Assembly (NCBI GenBank): GCA_963682055.1
Contig: OY821744.1
Span: forward strand, 3,601,001 to 3,665,000
Direction of reading: 5' to 3'
Length of the DNA: 64,000 nucleotides
From: Primula veris
Lineage: Eukaryota > Streptophyta > Magnoliopsida > Ericales > Primulaceae
Shown here: in pieces, positions 34,642 to 45,783 of the stretch
How positions within the stretch are numbered: the first letter of the stretch is position 1
How the letters are laid out: every line of letters starts with the position of its first letter
Translations under genes and position numbers: made by a program
Notes under the pieces: generated by a model
What the model was told of the DNA's origin: nothing
What the model saw: the letters and a program-made list of their open reading frames with translations, nothing else
Databases searched by the model: none

Positions 34642-34806
34642 TTAGATTGGGCTAATTTTCTGATGTATTTCCCATTTTGTAATTTGTATTCTCTTTTCTG
34701 TTTCTGATCGGTGGCACCTTTTCGTATTCCGTGCCTTTCTGTATATTGAACCGTTTGCAACGCCTCGTTCTTGGCGCCTTTTCGTACTTTGTGCCATTTG
34801 ATTCCT

Positions 34807-34814
34807 TATAAATG
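34807..34814 (+). promoter_or_regulatory. TATA box of mini-gene 5
   Basis: TATAAATGCTCCC lies about 97 bases before the ATG at 34904. The context resembles the one at 34059 (TATAAATACTCC). Confidence 0.5.
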
Positions 34815-34903
34815 CTCCCTATTGTTTGTACTTCATTATCAATTCTTCCTTTCTCTCTCTCCTGTTTACAATTCCTGCTTTTTGTAATTAGCACTTATCT
34901 GAG

Positions 34904-35269
34904 ATGGCTCCCATCACTAGATCTGCCTCCAAAAAGAAGACCCTTGTTGAAGAGCCTACTTTCATGCTACCCCGTCCCCCTAGTTTCGGGGAAGAGGATT
35001 TGACTCCTCTTCAGTTGAAAGAAATCGAGATGTCGTGGCTGAAAGCCGATCTCAAATGTGCTCGGACTGAAGTCAGGAGGTTTAAGCAGTATTGGGATGA
35101 GGAGGGTACTGCTCGTTTTGAAGCCGAGCAGAAATGAAAGTCTCAGTCTTATGCCTTGCAACAGGCTGAGATGGGTATTTCTCGCTTGATTAAGGAGAGG
35201 GATCATCTCAAAGAGCTCTTAGCCAAGAGAGACGCCGAGGAAGGGGGTAGTTCTGGGGTTCAGAAATAA
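34904..35269 (+). pseudogene. Mini-gene 5: coiled-coil ORF with an internal TGA
   Basis: The frame starts MAPITRSASKKKTLVEEPTF, continues with a charged helical segment (SWLKADLKCARTEVRRFKQY), hits TGA at 35135-35137 (codon 78) and stays open to TAA at 35267-35269 (LIKERDHLKELLAKRDAEEG and a short tail). A single nonsense change explains the break. AATAAA occurs near 35345. It has the same layout as the other mini-genes. Confidence 0.55.
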
Positions 35270-35449
35270 AGAAGTATTTTATTGTTGACATCTTTGTAAT
35301 TTTTATTTTTCCCATTGTAACTGGTTGTTTTCCCCCTTGTGGATGAATAAAAGTTGTACCCTCTTTTCGCAATTTCGCTATTCATTTACTATTTATTTTG
35401 ACTTCATGTTGAAACCATACCGAACAAAGTGCAGTGCACATTGGTTATC

Positions 35450-35956
35450 CCCCCGGAGAGCGTTGCTAGATTGGCTGCTTAAAAGCGGTCGAGGTAGGAA
35501 TGGTCTTCGTCGAAGAACTTAATCGGGGAGCATACTCGGTGTAGTAATATTGGTAGCGTATGTTGTAAGCTTTTCGTGGTAGGGTCCACTGGCCGTTTAT
35601 ATAGGTGTAATGATGTGAACTGCATTGGTTAGTGGGATACATCATCTGACGTGGCCAGATCTGGAGCGTTGATTTGTTGAAAATAGCAGCAGTTGTGATT
35701 TTTCTGTGGGTGGAAAAAAGGTAAACCTCTGTCACACGAAAGGACGGTTATTATTTTATCCTTTCTGTGGCTGCACTCCTTTTTACCGTGCTAAGTAATC
35801 CCTTTTGTTTTTATCTCATAATTTGCTGAAAAAATATCTCTTATTTTCTCTCTCTAGGGTTTGTTCTTCCCGCCAAAAAATTTTCTGCCTCTCTATCTAG
35901 GGTTTCGCCTGATTGCTGATAGATTTGCTGCTACTCCCGCCTGCCTGCTTTTGAAT
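35450..35956 (+). promoter_or_regulatory. Putative promoter and leader of the large antisense gene, with telo-box motifs
   Basis: AGGGTTT telo-box motifs occur at about 35857 and 35901, each as TCTAGGGTTT, shortly before the proposed start at 35957; this is typical of 5' regions of housekeeping plant genes. A TATATA word lies near 35599. Promoter activity is inferred, not seen. Confidence 0.4.
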
Positions 35957-38900
35957 ATGACTGTAAGTGTTTTCGTATTGTGTGGGGTTTTCTGTATACC
36001 TCTGTGCTTAGGGTCTGTATTTTATTTGTTGTTGTGGTTATGTATGTGGCGTTGATATATGGTCTTGTTTGCCTGTATATGTCTATCTAGGTTGGTGGTT
36101 GGTGGTTTTTTCTTTACGTATAGGATTTCCGTTTATTGGGTTGGTGGTAAAACTTAGGGTTTCTGGTAATTGGGGGGGGGGGGACTCTCGTCGTGTCATG
36201 TGTTTTTGGTTAGTATATTGATGGAGTTTTGATGATGTTTGGATAGGAAATTCTGATCCAATGCCTGACCCAAGTTGGCCCATTTGTGGAAGAGGACTTT
36301 AAGAAGCTCGCCGGGATACCCGCCGGCATACACATTCGGCTGCCTGTCTCTGACGAGGAGGTGATGGGATTTGTTCCTGTCGGCGAGGTAGCTGTTCGTT
36401 CTTCGGCGTTTTTTACTGGGGGTCTTAGACTTCCTTTTACTGATTGGGTGGCTTCGTTCTTTGAGGTCGTCCAGATTGCTCCAGCCCAACTGGCTCTGAA
36501 TGGTTACCATACCTTGAATGGTATTCAAAGGTTGTCAGAGTTATCGAGGATAGACGTCGAAATGAAAGATGTATTCGGGGTCTATAGTTTGAGTTTTGTG
36601 CGCCGCGGCTCTTATTTGAAGACATTGCGCTCCTTCTCTCGGCTTGTCATAGGTCTGCCGGATACCAACAAGGAGCATAACCTTGGTGTCGTGATTGCTT
36701 CTGGAGAGTCGGGTTATGCTGGACACCAGATTCCTGGACCCGCTACCACCGCCCCCGATATTCCAGACCTCGGCGCTCCCAATGTCGAAGCTCTCTTGGC
36801 CCTTTGGAATTGGTGGGGGACTGGACCGACGAAGGATCCGGCAAGCCGTACTGCTCCCATGCTGCTAGGTTATCCTGCGGGGCCAGTGACCAAGGGTAAT
36901 CCTGAGCCCAAGATTCCCACAGAGACTGAGGAGGACTTCCTCAAAATTGTCAAGGCTCGAAGCGCTTCTCGGGGAGGGAGAAAGGCTGTTCGTCCTAAGC
37001 ACCGAGCATCGGACCCCGTTGTTAGGACCCCAAAGAGGGCTAGAGGGGCAGAGACATCGGTGAGTGAGGAGGTTGCCGATGTTGGCACGGGTGTGGCGTT
37101 GGTTGCTGCTTCCCAGGGTGATACCACCAAGGAGGCTTCTACGCATGTTGATGTACGTGTATATATATATATATTGATTCTCTTGTTGTCTTTTGATTGT
37201 TGTCTTTTGATTCTCTTGTTCTTCGCTTTATTTGTTATCTTGTTTCAGCTATTGACTTCTTCATTGGTTACCCTTGCTCTTGCCCGGTCTATGGGTATTA
37301 TTGTGTTTCAGGGGTCGTTCGATAATATATTCGGACATCTCAACCTTTTGGTAAACATGGGCGAGGACACGATGAGCCTGCCTGTCATATCGCCCATCCG
37401 TACTGAGGATGTGAGTGAGCGTAGGGCCCCTGAGACTGGTTCTTCGGTGAAGGAGGTGATGGAGGAGGTGGAGGTGGAAGCCGGCAAAGAGATTGCCGTG
37501 GAGGTTGTGACGGGTGGTGAGGATGAGGTTCCCGAGGGACCTGAAAAGGTGTTGGTGGACGGGGTCGCGATGACCCGTTACATTGATCGGGGTAAGGGTA
37601 AATTGCTAGAGCAACCCCGAGCTTTAAGGATGGGGTACACTGCTCTTGATCCCCTTCTTTTCAAGGATGCAAAGGAAATGGCTGCTCGGCCTATAGTATC
37701 GGTCATTGAGCAGGCCAACAATGATGTGCTTCGGGTATGTTTCGCACGTCTTTTGTTATATAGTGTGCTATGCCCTTAGTTGGCTGGTATCTAATGTTTT
37801 TGATTACAGGCTTTCGTGGGTACCGTGGTGCTAAGGGATCAGCTGACAGCGCTAGAGGCTGAGAAAGAGAAGCTGATTGTCGATAATAAAGCAATGATTG
37901 AGGAGATTGAGAAGTTGGAGGCCGAAAAAGAGCTTATGGTCGAGAAGTACGACCTATTAGAGGCCGATAATTTGCTCATGGCGGAGGACGTGGAGGCCAA
38001 AAAATCCGAGGTTGCTGCACTGAAAGGGGCGCAAGCAGAGGAACGGACAAAGTTTGCAATGATTCCTAACTTTTCCGTCTTTTGCGCTCATGTTCGCGCC
38101 CTAAATTTTGCGAAGGTACCTTTGTCGGACCGGGCATGGTCGGAATTGGTGTATCCTTGTCCTCAATGTGCACCGCCGAAACCTCTAGATTGGGCTAATC
38201 TTCGGGATGAGGAGCTCCCCCGATTGCCGGGGCATATGACTTCGACGGCGTTCCGTCCTCATTCCGTGTCGACCCCGTCTACTCCTCAATCTGCTGCTGC
38301 TGCTATTCCCCCACCCGCATCCCCTCAGGTGAAGCCTTGACCATTTACTTGTATTTTCTGTGTAGCTTAGTGTAGGATCTTTTGGTACCCGAATTGTGGG
38401 CCTCTTTTGTATTTAGAAAGAAATTCTTTTGGGAAGTGATAATATAGGTGCTCCGTTTTCTTTCTGTTTGGCTTCCCTAGTTAATTTCCCTGTTTGTGGG
38501 TTGTTGTCTTTTGAAGGATGTAAAAACAAAATCTTGTCAGGTACCTGTTAACCCCCTTGCCATTGTGGTCTGGACCTCGCCTAGTCATAGTGTAGGTGAT
38601 GTTGTTATAGATGGGCTTGAAAGACTTAAGGCTTCCTTAACTTCTGAATTGAATTCTGCTCGTCGCGAAATCGAGGGTCTGAATATTCATATTTCAAACT
38701 TGTCGATTCGATTACGCGACTTGGGAGAGAAGTTTAGCAAGAAGACCGCCTACTATACGGCAAACAAGGGTAAGGCCAAAGAGCTTCTTAGTGCACTTCG
38801 GCGCTCTCGTGATGAAGCCCGAGGCCGGGTGACGAGCTTGAACTTGGTTCTAGGGGCCATTTTCGAAGACGCAGACCTGTTACTATCCTTCGCCAAAGCG

Positions 38901-39137
38901 TATTGGGCCCGAAGCCGCGCATTAGAGGTGTTCGAGCATGTAAAAGGGATGCGTGGCGTTGCACGGGCAGAGCGCATGGTTGATGCTATGGCCGGGGTAA
39001 CTGAGACCACGGCTGCCTTGAACCGAGTGGATGCGGTCGTACAGGAACGTTTGGGGACGCAAATTGTCTCGCTGCGAGATATTCATTTCGCTGATGCTGT
39101 AGAGACCTCAGCGTCTGTTGATGGGTTATCGGATTAA
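35957..39137 (+). CDS. Large antisense gene of the Tat element (PF04195-like 'putative gypsy type transposon' protein)
   Basis: My model has five exons, 35957-35962, 36247-37152, 37312-37734, 37810-38328 and 38517-39137. All introns are phase 0 with GT/AG, for 824 residues. The first exon is only Met-Thr and is the weakest part; without it the frame has only a GTG at 36286, not a start in plants. The N-terminal region has FFTGGLRLPFTDWVASFFEV and APAQLALNGYHTLNG, which match the PF04195 domain known from extra ORFs of plant gypsy elements. A basic stretch follows (KRARGAE), then acidic sequence and long coiled coils (EKEKLIVDNKAMIEEIEKLE; SLTSELNSARREIEGLNIHI). The reading frame seems intact, unlike gag-pol. 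The hydrophobic stretch seen if 37153-37311 is translated is intron. Extra ORFs of this class are known in Tat elements, but their function is not. Confidence 0.6.
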
Positions 39138-39255
39138 TGATTGAGTAGCTTGTATTGTCTTTTTATTTGTATCTTCGTTTTTCTAATTCCCTGTCTTTTC
39201 TTTACTTGCGGATGAATATTCATCGCCTCCCTTCTTCCCCATTTCTTTTTTATAG

Positions 39256-39903
39256 GCACATGCTACTACGTCGCACCAGGCTGGTTCTCCATGCCTAGTT
39301 AGTCCGGTGCTAGGACCTACTGGTGCTGCCCGGGCCGATGTCTCATCTGGTGCGGCTAGTTAAGTGCATGCCAATTGGCCTTACATCGTTTTAATGGGCA
39401 AAAACATCAAGCTGCACGATCGGTGCGCCCGACTTAAGACCAAGTTGAAAACCCAGGTGTCCTCTTTTCATGAATATGTTCGTCGCTCCGAGCATGTTGT
39501 TGAGGTTCAGGAGCGCCGTTTAGATCGATATTGGCGTGTAAAGGAAAAATACCTCGGTAAACTAAAGTCGTTGGTAACCCAAGCCAATATGTTGGTGAAG
39601 TATTTCCGTCTGTCCCGATCCAGATACGATGCTTCTGCGGCTATGATCGAAGCTCGTCAGCTTCCCTTCGACGATGCTCGCCGTAAAGCGGCCTCGGATG
39701 CTCACGAGATCACTAAAGGAGCCGAGTTCTCAGCATGGCTTGAGGCGCTGAAATGTGTTGGTGCTCATACGACCAACTTTGATGCCCTCATTTCTGAGGA
39801 GCGTTTTGATGGCGAGAAGACCGATGGGGATACGGCGACGGATAACGAAGAGGTCGAGCTCGGTCAATTTCCGTCGTGCTCCTCATGTAGTAGCTCTTCT
39901 TAG
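39256..39903 (+). pseudogene. Downstream coiled-coil segment of the large antisense gene, interrupted
   Basis: After an acceptor (TTTTTTATAG, exon from 39256) one frame encodes 35 residues to a TAA at 39361-39363. The same frame then stays open for 179 codons to 39903. That part is helical and charged (RLKTKLKTQVSSFHEYVRRS, LDRYWRVKEKYLGKLKSL) and ends in an acidic tail plus serines (SCSSCSSSS). It may be a final exon of the gene at 35957-39137 that was cut off by the stop codons, or the remains of a separate unit. Confidence 0.45.
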
Positions 39904-40144
39904 ATCAATTTCTTTATTGTTGGTTGTACCTTGTTGCCTCCGTAATGCGGGCGAGGACTATTTGTTTTGTTTCTTTATTCCTGTGTTCGGATCTTCTCAT
40001 TGTCGTACTGATATTTCATTGATTGGATTGATTTTTCTTCGCTGATTTCTTTGTTCGGTATTTTATCGCCTCCGTAACGTGGGCTTGAGCTATTATTCTC
40101 TCTTGTTTGTCCCTTTCCTTGAATGAGTTGGTACCTGCATAAGT

Positions 40145-40764
40145 GCCTCCGGTTACGTTGGAGGACTTTAGAATTTCATATGCCTCCGGTTACGTTGGAG
40201 GACTTTTGTATTTCATATGCCTCCGGTTACGTTGGAGGACTTTAGTATTCCTAGACAATCACTTAAACATGCCTTCTGGGAATTTCTTATGCCCCCGGTT
40301 ACGTTGGAGGACTTTAGAATTTTATATACCTCCGGTTACGTTGGAGGACTTTAGTATTTCACATGCCTCCGGTTACGTTGGAGGACTTTAGTATTCCTAG
40401 GCAATCACTCAAACATGCCTTCTGGGAATTTCATATGTCCCCGGTTACGTTGGAGGACTTTAGAATTTCATATGCCTCCGGTTACGTTGGAGGACTTTAG
40501 AATTTCATATGCCTCCGGTTACGTTGGAGGACTTTAGTATTTCACATGCCTCCGGTTACGTTGGAGGACTTTAGTATTCCTAGGCAATCACTCAAACATG
40601 CCTTCTGGGAATTTCATATGCCCCCGGTTACGTTGGAGGACTTTAGAATTTCATATGCCTCCGGTTACGTTGGAGGACTTTAGAATTTCATATGCCTCCG
40701 GTTACGTTGGAGGGAGGACTTTAGTATTCATATGCCTCCGGTTACGTTGGAGGACTTTAGTATT
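40145..40764 (+). repeat. 37-bp minisatellite in the Tat element, 14 copies
   Basis: Core unit GCCTCCGGTTACGTTGGAGG plus ACTTTAGAATTTCATAT (37 bp), 14 copies by count of GGTTACGTTGG. A longer spacer containing AGGCAATCACTCAAACATGC occurs three times, giving a higher-order pattern. Each unit contains the imperfect palindrome CCTCC-GGTTACGTT-GGAGG. It lies between the pol stop and the antisense gene. Tandem repeats at this place are known in Tat/Ogre-type elements. Confidence 0.9.
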
Positions 40765-40857
40765 CCTCAATCATGATAAATAGTAAAATATCATATTAAT
40801 TCAAAAATAATGTTATGACAAAGCAGAGGTACGTTGTGACATGTAATGGAAGCCCGT

Positions 40858-42489
40858 TCATACGTAGTACTTCTTGAGATTCGCCACGTTCCAAGAATTC
40901 TTTTCTCCTCGGCTATTGTCGAACAGAACGCTTTTGATCTTATAGGTCACCGGGCTTGTTCTTTTGACGATTTCGTATGGGCCTTCCCAGGTGGGGCTCA
41001 GTTTGCCATGTATCTCGTTTCTGGTATAGACCGTTACTCGTCGTAACACCAGCTCTACTACCATGAATTCCTTGGTCCCTTTCACCCTTTTGTCATAGGT
41101 TTGCTTGACGCTTTGCTGGTACTTTGCTAGTGTAAGGGCCGCTATCTCTCGTTTCTCGTCTAGCATGTCGAGTTCTTCTCTCATTCTTTGTTCATTGTTT
41201 CCCTGCTCGACTAAAATTGTTCGGAGGGTGGGTAGCCCGATTTCCATTGGTATGACGGCCTCGACGCCGTATGCTAAACTGAACGGGGTTTCCTTTGTGC
41301 ACGTCTTCGGCGTAGTTTGGCATGACCATAAGACGTTGAGCAGTCGCTCAGGCCATCTTCCATTTGCTTGTTCGAGGGTCGTCTTGATACCATCTAGGAC
41401 AGTTCGGTTCGATACCTCGGCTTGTCCGTTACCCTGTGGGTACGTTGGGGTCGAATAGAACTTTCGGATACCGAGTTCTTCGTACCAAAGCTGCAGCTTG
41501 GCGTCCTTGAACTGGGTGCCGTTGTCTACGACAATAGCGTATGGTATGCCGAACCTAGTGATGATATACTCCCAGATGAATTGTTTAACGTTGCTGGCTT
41601 TAATGTCTCGGAGAGGCTTAGCCTCGACCCACTTGGTAAAGTAGTCCGTCGCCACAATCAGATATTCCACACTGCCGGGTGCTTTGGGAAGCTTCCCGAC
41701 TATATCAATTGCCCATTGCGCGAATGGCCAGGGTGCCGATACCGGGGTCATCATAGATGATGGGAGATGAGGTATTTTGGCGAATCTTTGGCATTTGTCG
41801 CATCTTTGGACATAAACATCTGCATCTCGTTTGATATAAGGCCACCAATATCCCTGAGTGATCGCCTTGTTGGCGAGGGACCGCCCTTTGATGTGTGCTC
41901 CGCAGGACCCTTCGTGGATCTCTTCCAAGACTGGCTGTTGCAGTTCGGGCCGGACGCACAGAAGGTGAGGTCCTCGATAACTAGATTTATACAGTATGTC
42001 GTCCTTAGATAGCCAGAATCGAGGGGCTTTTCTTGTGATTTTCAATGCTTTTATTTTGTCTTCCGGGAGCGTCCCGTTTTGCAGATAGTGAATCATGTCG
42101 TCCATCCACCCTAGCTCGTATTGTATTGACGTTACTCGGTCTATTCTTTTGGTTATGCTCGGGGTTTCCAGAAGCTCCACTGTGATCGTCCGAGTGTTGG
42201 TCAACGTTAATGTCGAGGCTAGGGTTGCCAAGGCGTCGGCATATGCGTTTTCGGTGCGATTGATTCTTATTAATTCGCAATGTGCGAACGTGACCATTAT
42301 GCTCTGGACTTTCTCTTGGTAGAGGATCATTCGGTCGTCCTTGGCTTGGTATTCACCAGTAGCCTGGTTGACGATTAGCATGGAGTCGGAGCTAGCAATC
42401 AAGTGGGTGCATCCGAGGGATCGGGCGATGAGCATGCCGTTTATCATGGCTTCGTATTCCGCCTCATTGTTAGTAGCTCGGAAGCCCAA
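40858..42489 (-). pseudogene. Tat pol 3' part: second RNase H and integrase
   Basis: 543 open codons, a continuation in the same frame of the RT part at 42595-43788, from which it is separated by one TAG. The second RNase H begins between the stop and this frame (HVDGSSTKDGSGAG) and continues with ATNNEAEYEAMINGM. Integrase follows with an HHCC finger (HEGSCGAH ... CDKC) and the core residues Asp (WAIDIVG), Asp (VVDNGTQF) and Glu (GQAEVSNR). The end is LKKYYV. The domain order is that of Tat elements. The integrase itself looks undamaged. Confidence 0.9.
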
Positions 42490-42594
42490 CTTGATGCTTT
42501 TCTCGATGATCGCGCCTTCTCTGGTCTTGAGGACAATGCCTGCTCCCGATCCATCCTTGGTGGACGATCCGTCGACATGTATCTCCCAGTGTGA

Positions 42595-43788
42595 CTATGG
42601 CGAAATGGTCAGTGGCTCGTCATACCCTTCGGTGAACTCAGCGACGGAATCGGCCAACACCTGTCCCTTTATGGCATGTCGGGGTGCAAATTCGATATGA
42701 AATTGGGATAGCTCGACCCCCCATGCCGCAACCCAACCGCTGATATCCGTCCGTCGAAGGGACTCCTTGACGTGGAACTTCGTGTAGACTTGGACTTTGT
42801 GAGCTATGAAGTAGTGTGGTAGTTTCCGGGTAGCAACGACCAACGCCAAACACAATTTTTCCAACGGTAGGTAGCGTGTTTCGGCCTCGACCAAAGTTTT
42901 GCTGACGAAGTAGATAGGAAACTGTTCTCGTCCTTCTTCTCTTAGGATGACTGCGCTCACAGCTGTAGTGGAAACTGCTAGGTAGCAGGCCAGAATATCT
43001 CCTTTGTTCGGCCTCACTAGAAGTGTCAGCGTCCTTAGATACTCTTTGAGGTTGTTGAATGACGCTTCACACGCCGGGTCCCATACGAACTTTTTATCCT
43101 TCTTGAGGGTTTCAAAAAATGGTCGTCCCTTATCTGCGGATCGACTGATGAATCTGCTTAGTGCGGCCATCATCCCAGTGAGCTCTTGCACCTGCTTCTT
43201 ATTCTTTGGTGCTGTCAGGTTTTGCAGAGCCGTTATCTGGTCGGGGTTAGCCTCTATTCCTCTCTGGCTGACCATATGCCCCAAAAACTTCCCTTTGCTG
43301 ATGCCGAATGCGCATTTGCTAGCCTTAAGCTTTAGTTTGTGCTCGCCCAGCATTTGGAAAACGTCTTTAATGTCCTGGAGGTGGGAAGTGGTCATTTCGC
43401 ACTTGACGACCATGTCGTCAATGTACACCTCCATTGTCTTCCCTATATGCTTTTGGCATACCTTCGTTATCATCCTTTGGTATGTCGCTCCTGCATTTCG
43501 TAGGCCGAACGGCATAACCGTATAGCAATAGTTTCCCAAAGGCGATATAAACGAGGTCTTTTCTTGATCTTCGGGGGCGAGGGGGATTTGATGATATCCC
43601 GAGTATACGTCGAGGAAGGTCATCCTTTCTGCTCCTGCCGTGGCGTCCACCAGTTGATCTATCCTTGGTAGAGGAAATAGATCCCTCGGGCAGGCTTTAT
43701 TCAGATTGGTGAAGTCTATACAGACTCTTTCCTTCCCGTTCTTCTTTGGGACGACGACCGGATTGGACAGCCACTTCGGGTAGAACAC
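42595..43788 (-). pseudogene. Tat pol: reverse transcriptase and first RNase H
   Basis: 397 open codons. RT motifs: NPVVVPKKNGKERVCIDFTN, LDVYSGYHQIPL, FGLRNAGATYQ and the catalytic YIDD near 43411-43422. The first RNase H domain (AVSAVILREE, LPLEKLCLALVVATRKL, ADSVAEF) follows. It stops at TAG 42595-42597, exactly before the second RNase H. At its N-terminal side a small deletion of about 10 bases near 43803 shifts the frame relative to the protease part. Confidence 0.9.
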
Positions 43789-43802
43789 TCCCCGTATACC
43801 AA

Positions 43803-45026
43803 CAACTTTCGGACTTCAGCAATTATAGCCGCTCTGTACTGGACAGACACCTTTCGGCTCCTTTGAGCTATAGGCTTGTACTCGGCATTTACGCTTAAGT
43901 GGTGGCATGCTGTTTTCGGGTCTAGACCAGACATGTCTTTGGGGCTCCAGGCGAATTTATCGATATTGCTGAAGAGGAATGCTTCTAGCTCCTTGGATTC
44001 CTCTTTGGGAAGGCTATCGCCGATGAGGAAGTAATGCTCCTCGTCCATATCCGGGATATACACCTTCCGGAGCGTTTCTCCGACCTGTTCTTCAACAACC
44101 CTCTCAGCTCGGGCTATTTGGTCAATCATCTTCCTTGCGATTGTGGGCTGTTCGACAACTATAAGTTGTCTCTTCAGAGCAGCGGTGATGTCTTCACAGC
44201 ATCTCGAATCCTCCTGACACCCTCGAGCTGTCTCGATCTCCCCCTTGGCATTAGGGTATTTCACCTTCTGGTGGTATGTTGAAGGTATTGCCCGCATGGC
44301 ATGAAGCCATGGTCGGCCCAAGATTGCATTATGGTCGGAATTATCATTGACCACCAAGAATTCCACGGGGACAGATACAGATCCCGTTGTAACATTTAGG
44401 ACGATCTTTCCCAACGGCTTAGTCGTCTCAGAGATGAACCCGATCAGTGTGACGTCAGTGGGCTGTAGATCTTGCAATTTGAGCTCCATCTTGTCAAAGA
44501 GCTCTTTGTACATGATATCACAAGAGGCTCCTTGGTCGACAAGCACTCTGCTGATGGTGTCTATGCCGATCTGGACGTGTAGGTTAATGGCGTCCCCGTG
44601 AGGGTATATCACCCCTTCTTCATCAAGATCCGAGAAAGAAATGGGCGGGTGTCGCTGCGGCATGCATTGCCACTTTGAGGTCGAGGCCTGTGAAGCTTTA
44701 GCTACTTGCCCAAAGTGGGCCAGTTGCCGTTGTTGGGATCGATCCCCCCCGGTGCTCTTGGGCCTTGACAAGTGGACAACGTTGATCGTTTTGCCTTGTC
44801 GGTTTTCAGTTCCCTCGATGACTAGCTGCTTGCCTTTGTCCCTGGCGCCTTTGATGAATTTGTTGAGGAATCCCGCGTCTCCCCACGTGTTCATCTTCCA
44901 TCGCAGATTTCGGCAATGCTCGGTGAGATGGCCGTGATCCTCATGATAGGCGCAGAAGAGCTTGGTGTCTCTGGAATCAGGGGGGAATGGATTGGTTTGG
45001 GTCGGGAATACCAGCTTTCCCTGCAT
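43803..45026 (-). pseudogene. Tat gag C-terminus, protease and RT N-terminus
   Basis: An open frame beginning near 45026 (its first Met is not a true start). It contains the Cys/His motif FCAYHEDHGHLTEHC of Tat gag, then the aspartic protease with VLVDQGASCDIMY near 44514-44548 (DQG in place of DTG/DSG, usual for this lineage) and the flap-side AILGRPWLH. The linker leads into the RT N-terminus (HHLSVNAEYKPIAQRSRKVS). The frame is shifted relative to the upstream gag part near 45020 and to RT near 43803. Confidence 0.85.
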
Positions 45027-45783
45027 ATATCCTTTAGGATATCTTCGGCAGACAGGTTGAAAGTGTATGTCAACTCGACCAGTTCATAACGCCTCTGGCG
45101 TTCCCTTTCTGGCCCACGACCTTGCTGAGATGGTTTGGGCGGCATTGGATAGGTGATTTGGAACGGCTTGGGCTCTAGGGGTCGGTATTCCCTTCGCTGA
45201 ACCTCGGGACCCTTGTCCCGTTTGGACTGGGGGACTGGTTCCCCATGATTGTTCTTGGCTCTCTTGCGGTCCACCTGCGCTTCCCGGACCGTCTCTCTTC
45301 TTGGTGGAGCCCGGTTGAGGACTCGCATCTGTTCATTCTTATCGGTAAGGTGGGTGCAATAGGCCAGAAGGGCGTCAGTGGTCGGAAAATTCTTGCCGAT
45401 GAACTTCCTTCTCGCCCAATAGCCGCTGGGGATAGAGTTGATGAAGTTCTGGATGGCTATGTTATTGGCGTACTGTGGGATCTGGTTCGCCACGTCGATG
45501 AAGCGTATGCAGTAGTCCTGGAGCCTCTCATTGGGCAACATAGCCATTTTTAGAAGGGTTTCAATGTTAACCTTCTTCTTCCTATGAACGGCGTATCGGG
45601 TGGAATATGCACGGAGGAGCTCCGCCCAGCTTCGTATGGATCCCCGTGGTAGATTATGATACCACGATGACGCCTCCTGACCCAAGTTGTTCTTAAAAAA
45701 ATTGCACATCAGTGCACTGTCATCACTCCACAGCTCCATCCTCGTTTTGTAGTGTCGGAGGTGATCGATGGGGCAGCTCCTTC
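45020..45783 (-). pseudogene. Tat gag fragment, N-terminus missing
   Basis: Reading starts abruptly near 45783 with RSCPIDHLRHYKTRMELWSD, the middle of a plant gag domain, and continues with CNFFKNNLGQEASSWYHNLP and the basic stretch RRETVREAQVDRKRAKNN. The formal ATG at 45739 is internal Met. Upstream sequence is unrelated AT-rich DNA, so the 5' part of the element was deleted or never inserted. A frameshift near 45020 separates it from the Cys/His motif. Confidence 0.85.

Larger units (their letters stand above)
30545..45783 (-). mobile_element. 5'-truncated Tat-lineage Ty3/gypsy retrotransposon
   Basis: Read on the minus strand the order is gag fragment, protease, RT, RNase H, second RNase H, integrase, a minisatellite, a long region with genes on the opposite strand, then the 3' LTR. 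The second RNase H between the first one and integrase, the VDQGAS protease motif and the antisense extra ORF are known traits of the Tat group (Retand, Ogre, Grande relatives). The 5' LTR, primer site and gag N-terminus are missing; homology stops near 45783. Gag-pol carries a frameshift near 45020, a small frameshifting deletion near 43803 and a TAG at 42595-42597, so this copy is not autonomous. Confidence 0.85.

Noticed and set aside
36286..36288. Start of the large antisense gene at this codon
   Set aside because: It is GTG, not a plant start. The frame is open to 36247, where an acceptor fits.
37153..37311. Hydrophobic, membrane-like segment in the large antisense protein
   Set aside because: It is bounded by good GT and AG sites, is T-rich, and removal keeps the frame, so it is an intron.
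40143..40783. Repetitive proteins translated from the minisatellite
   Set aside because: The unit is 37 bp, so the frame changes each unit. Openness results from lack of stops in the unit.
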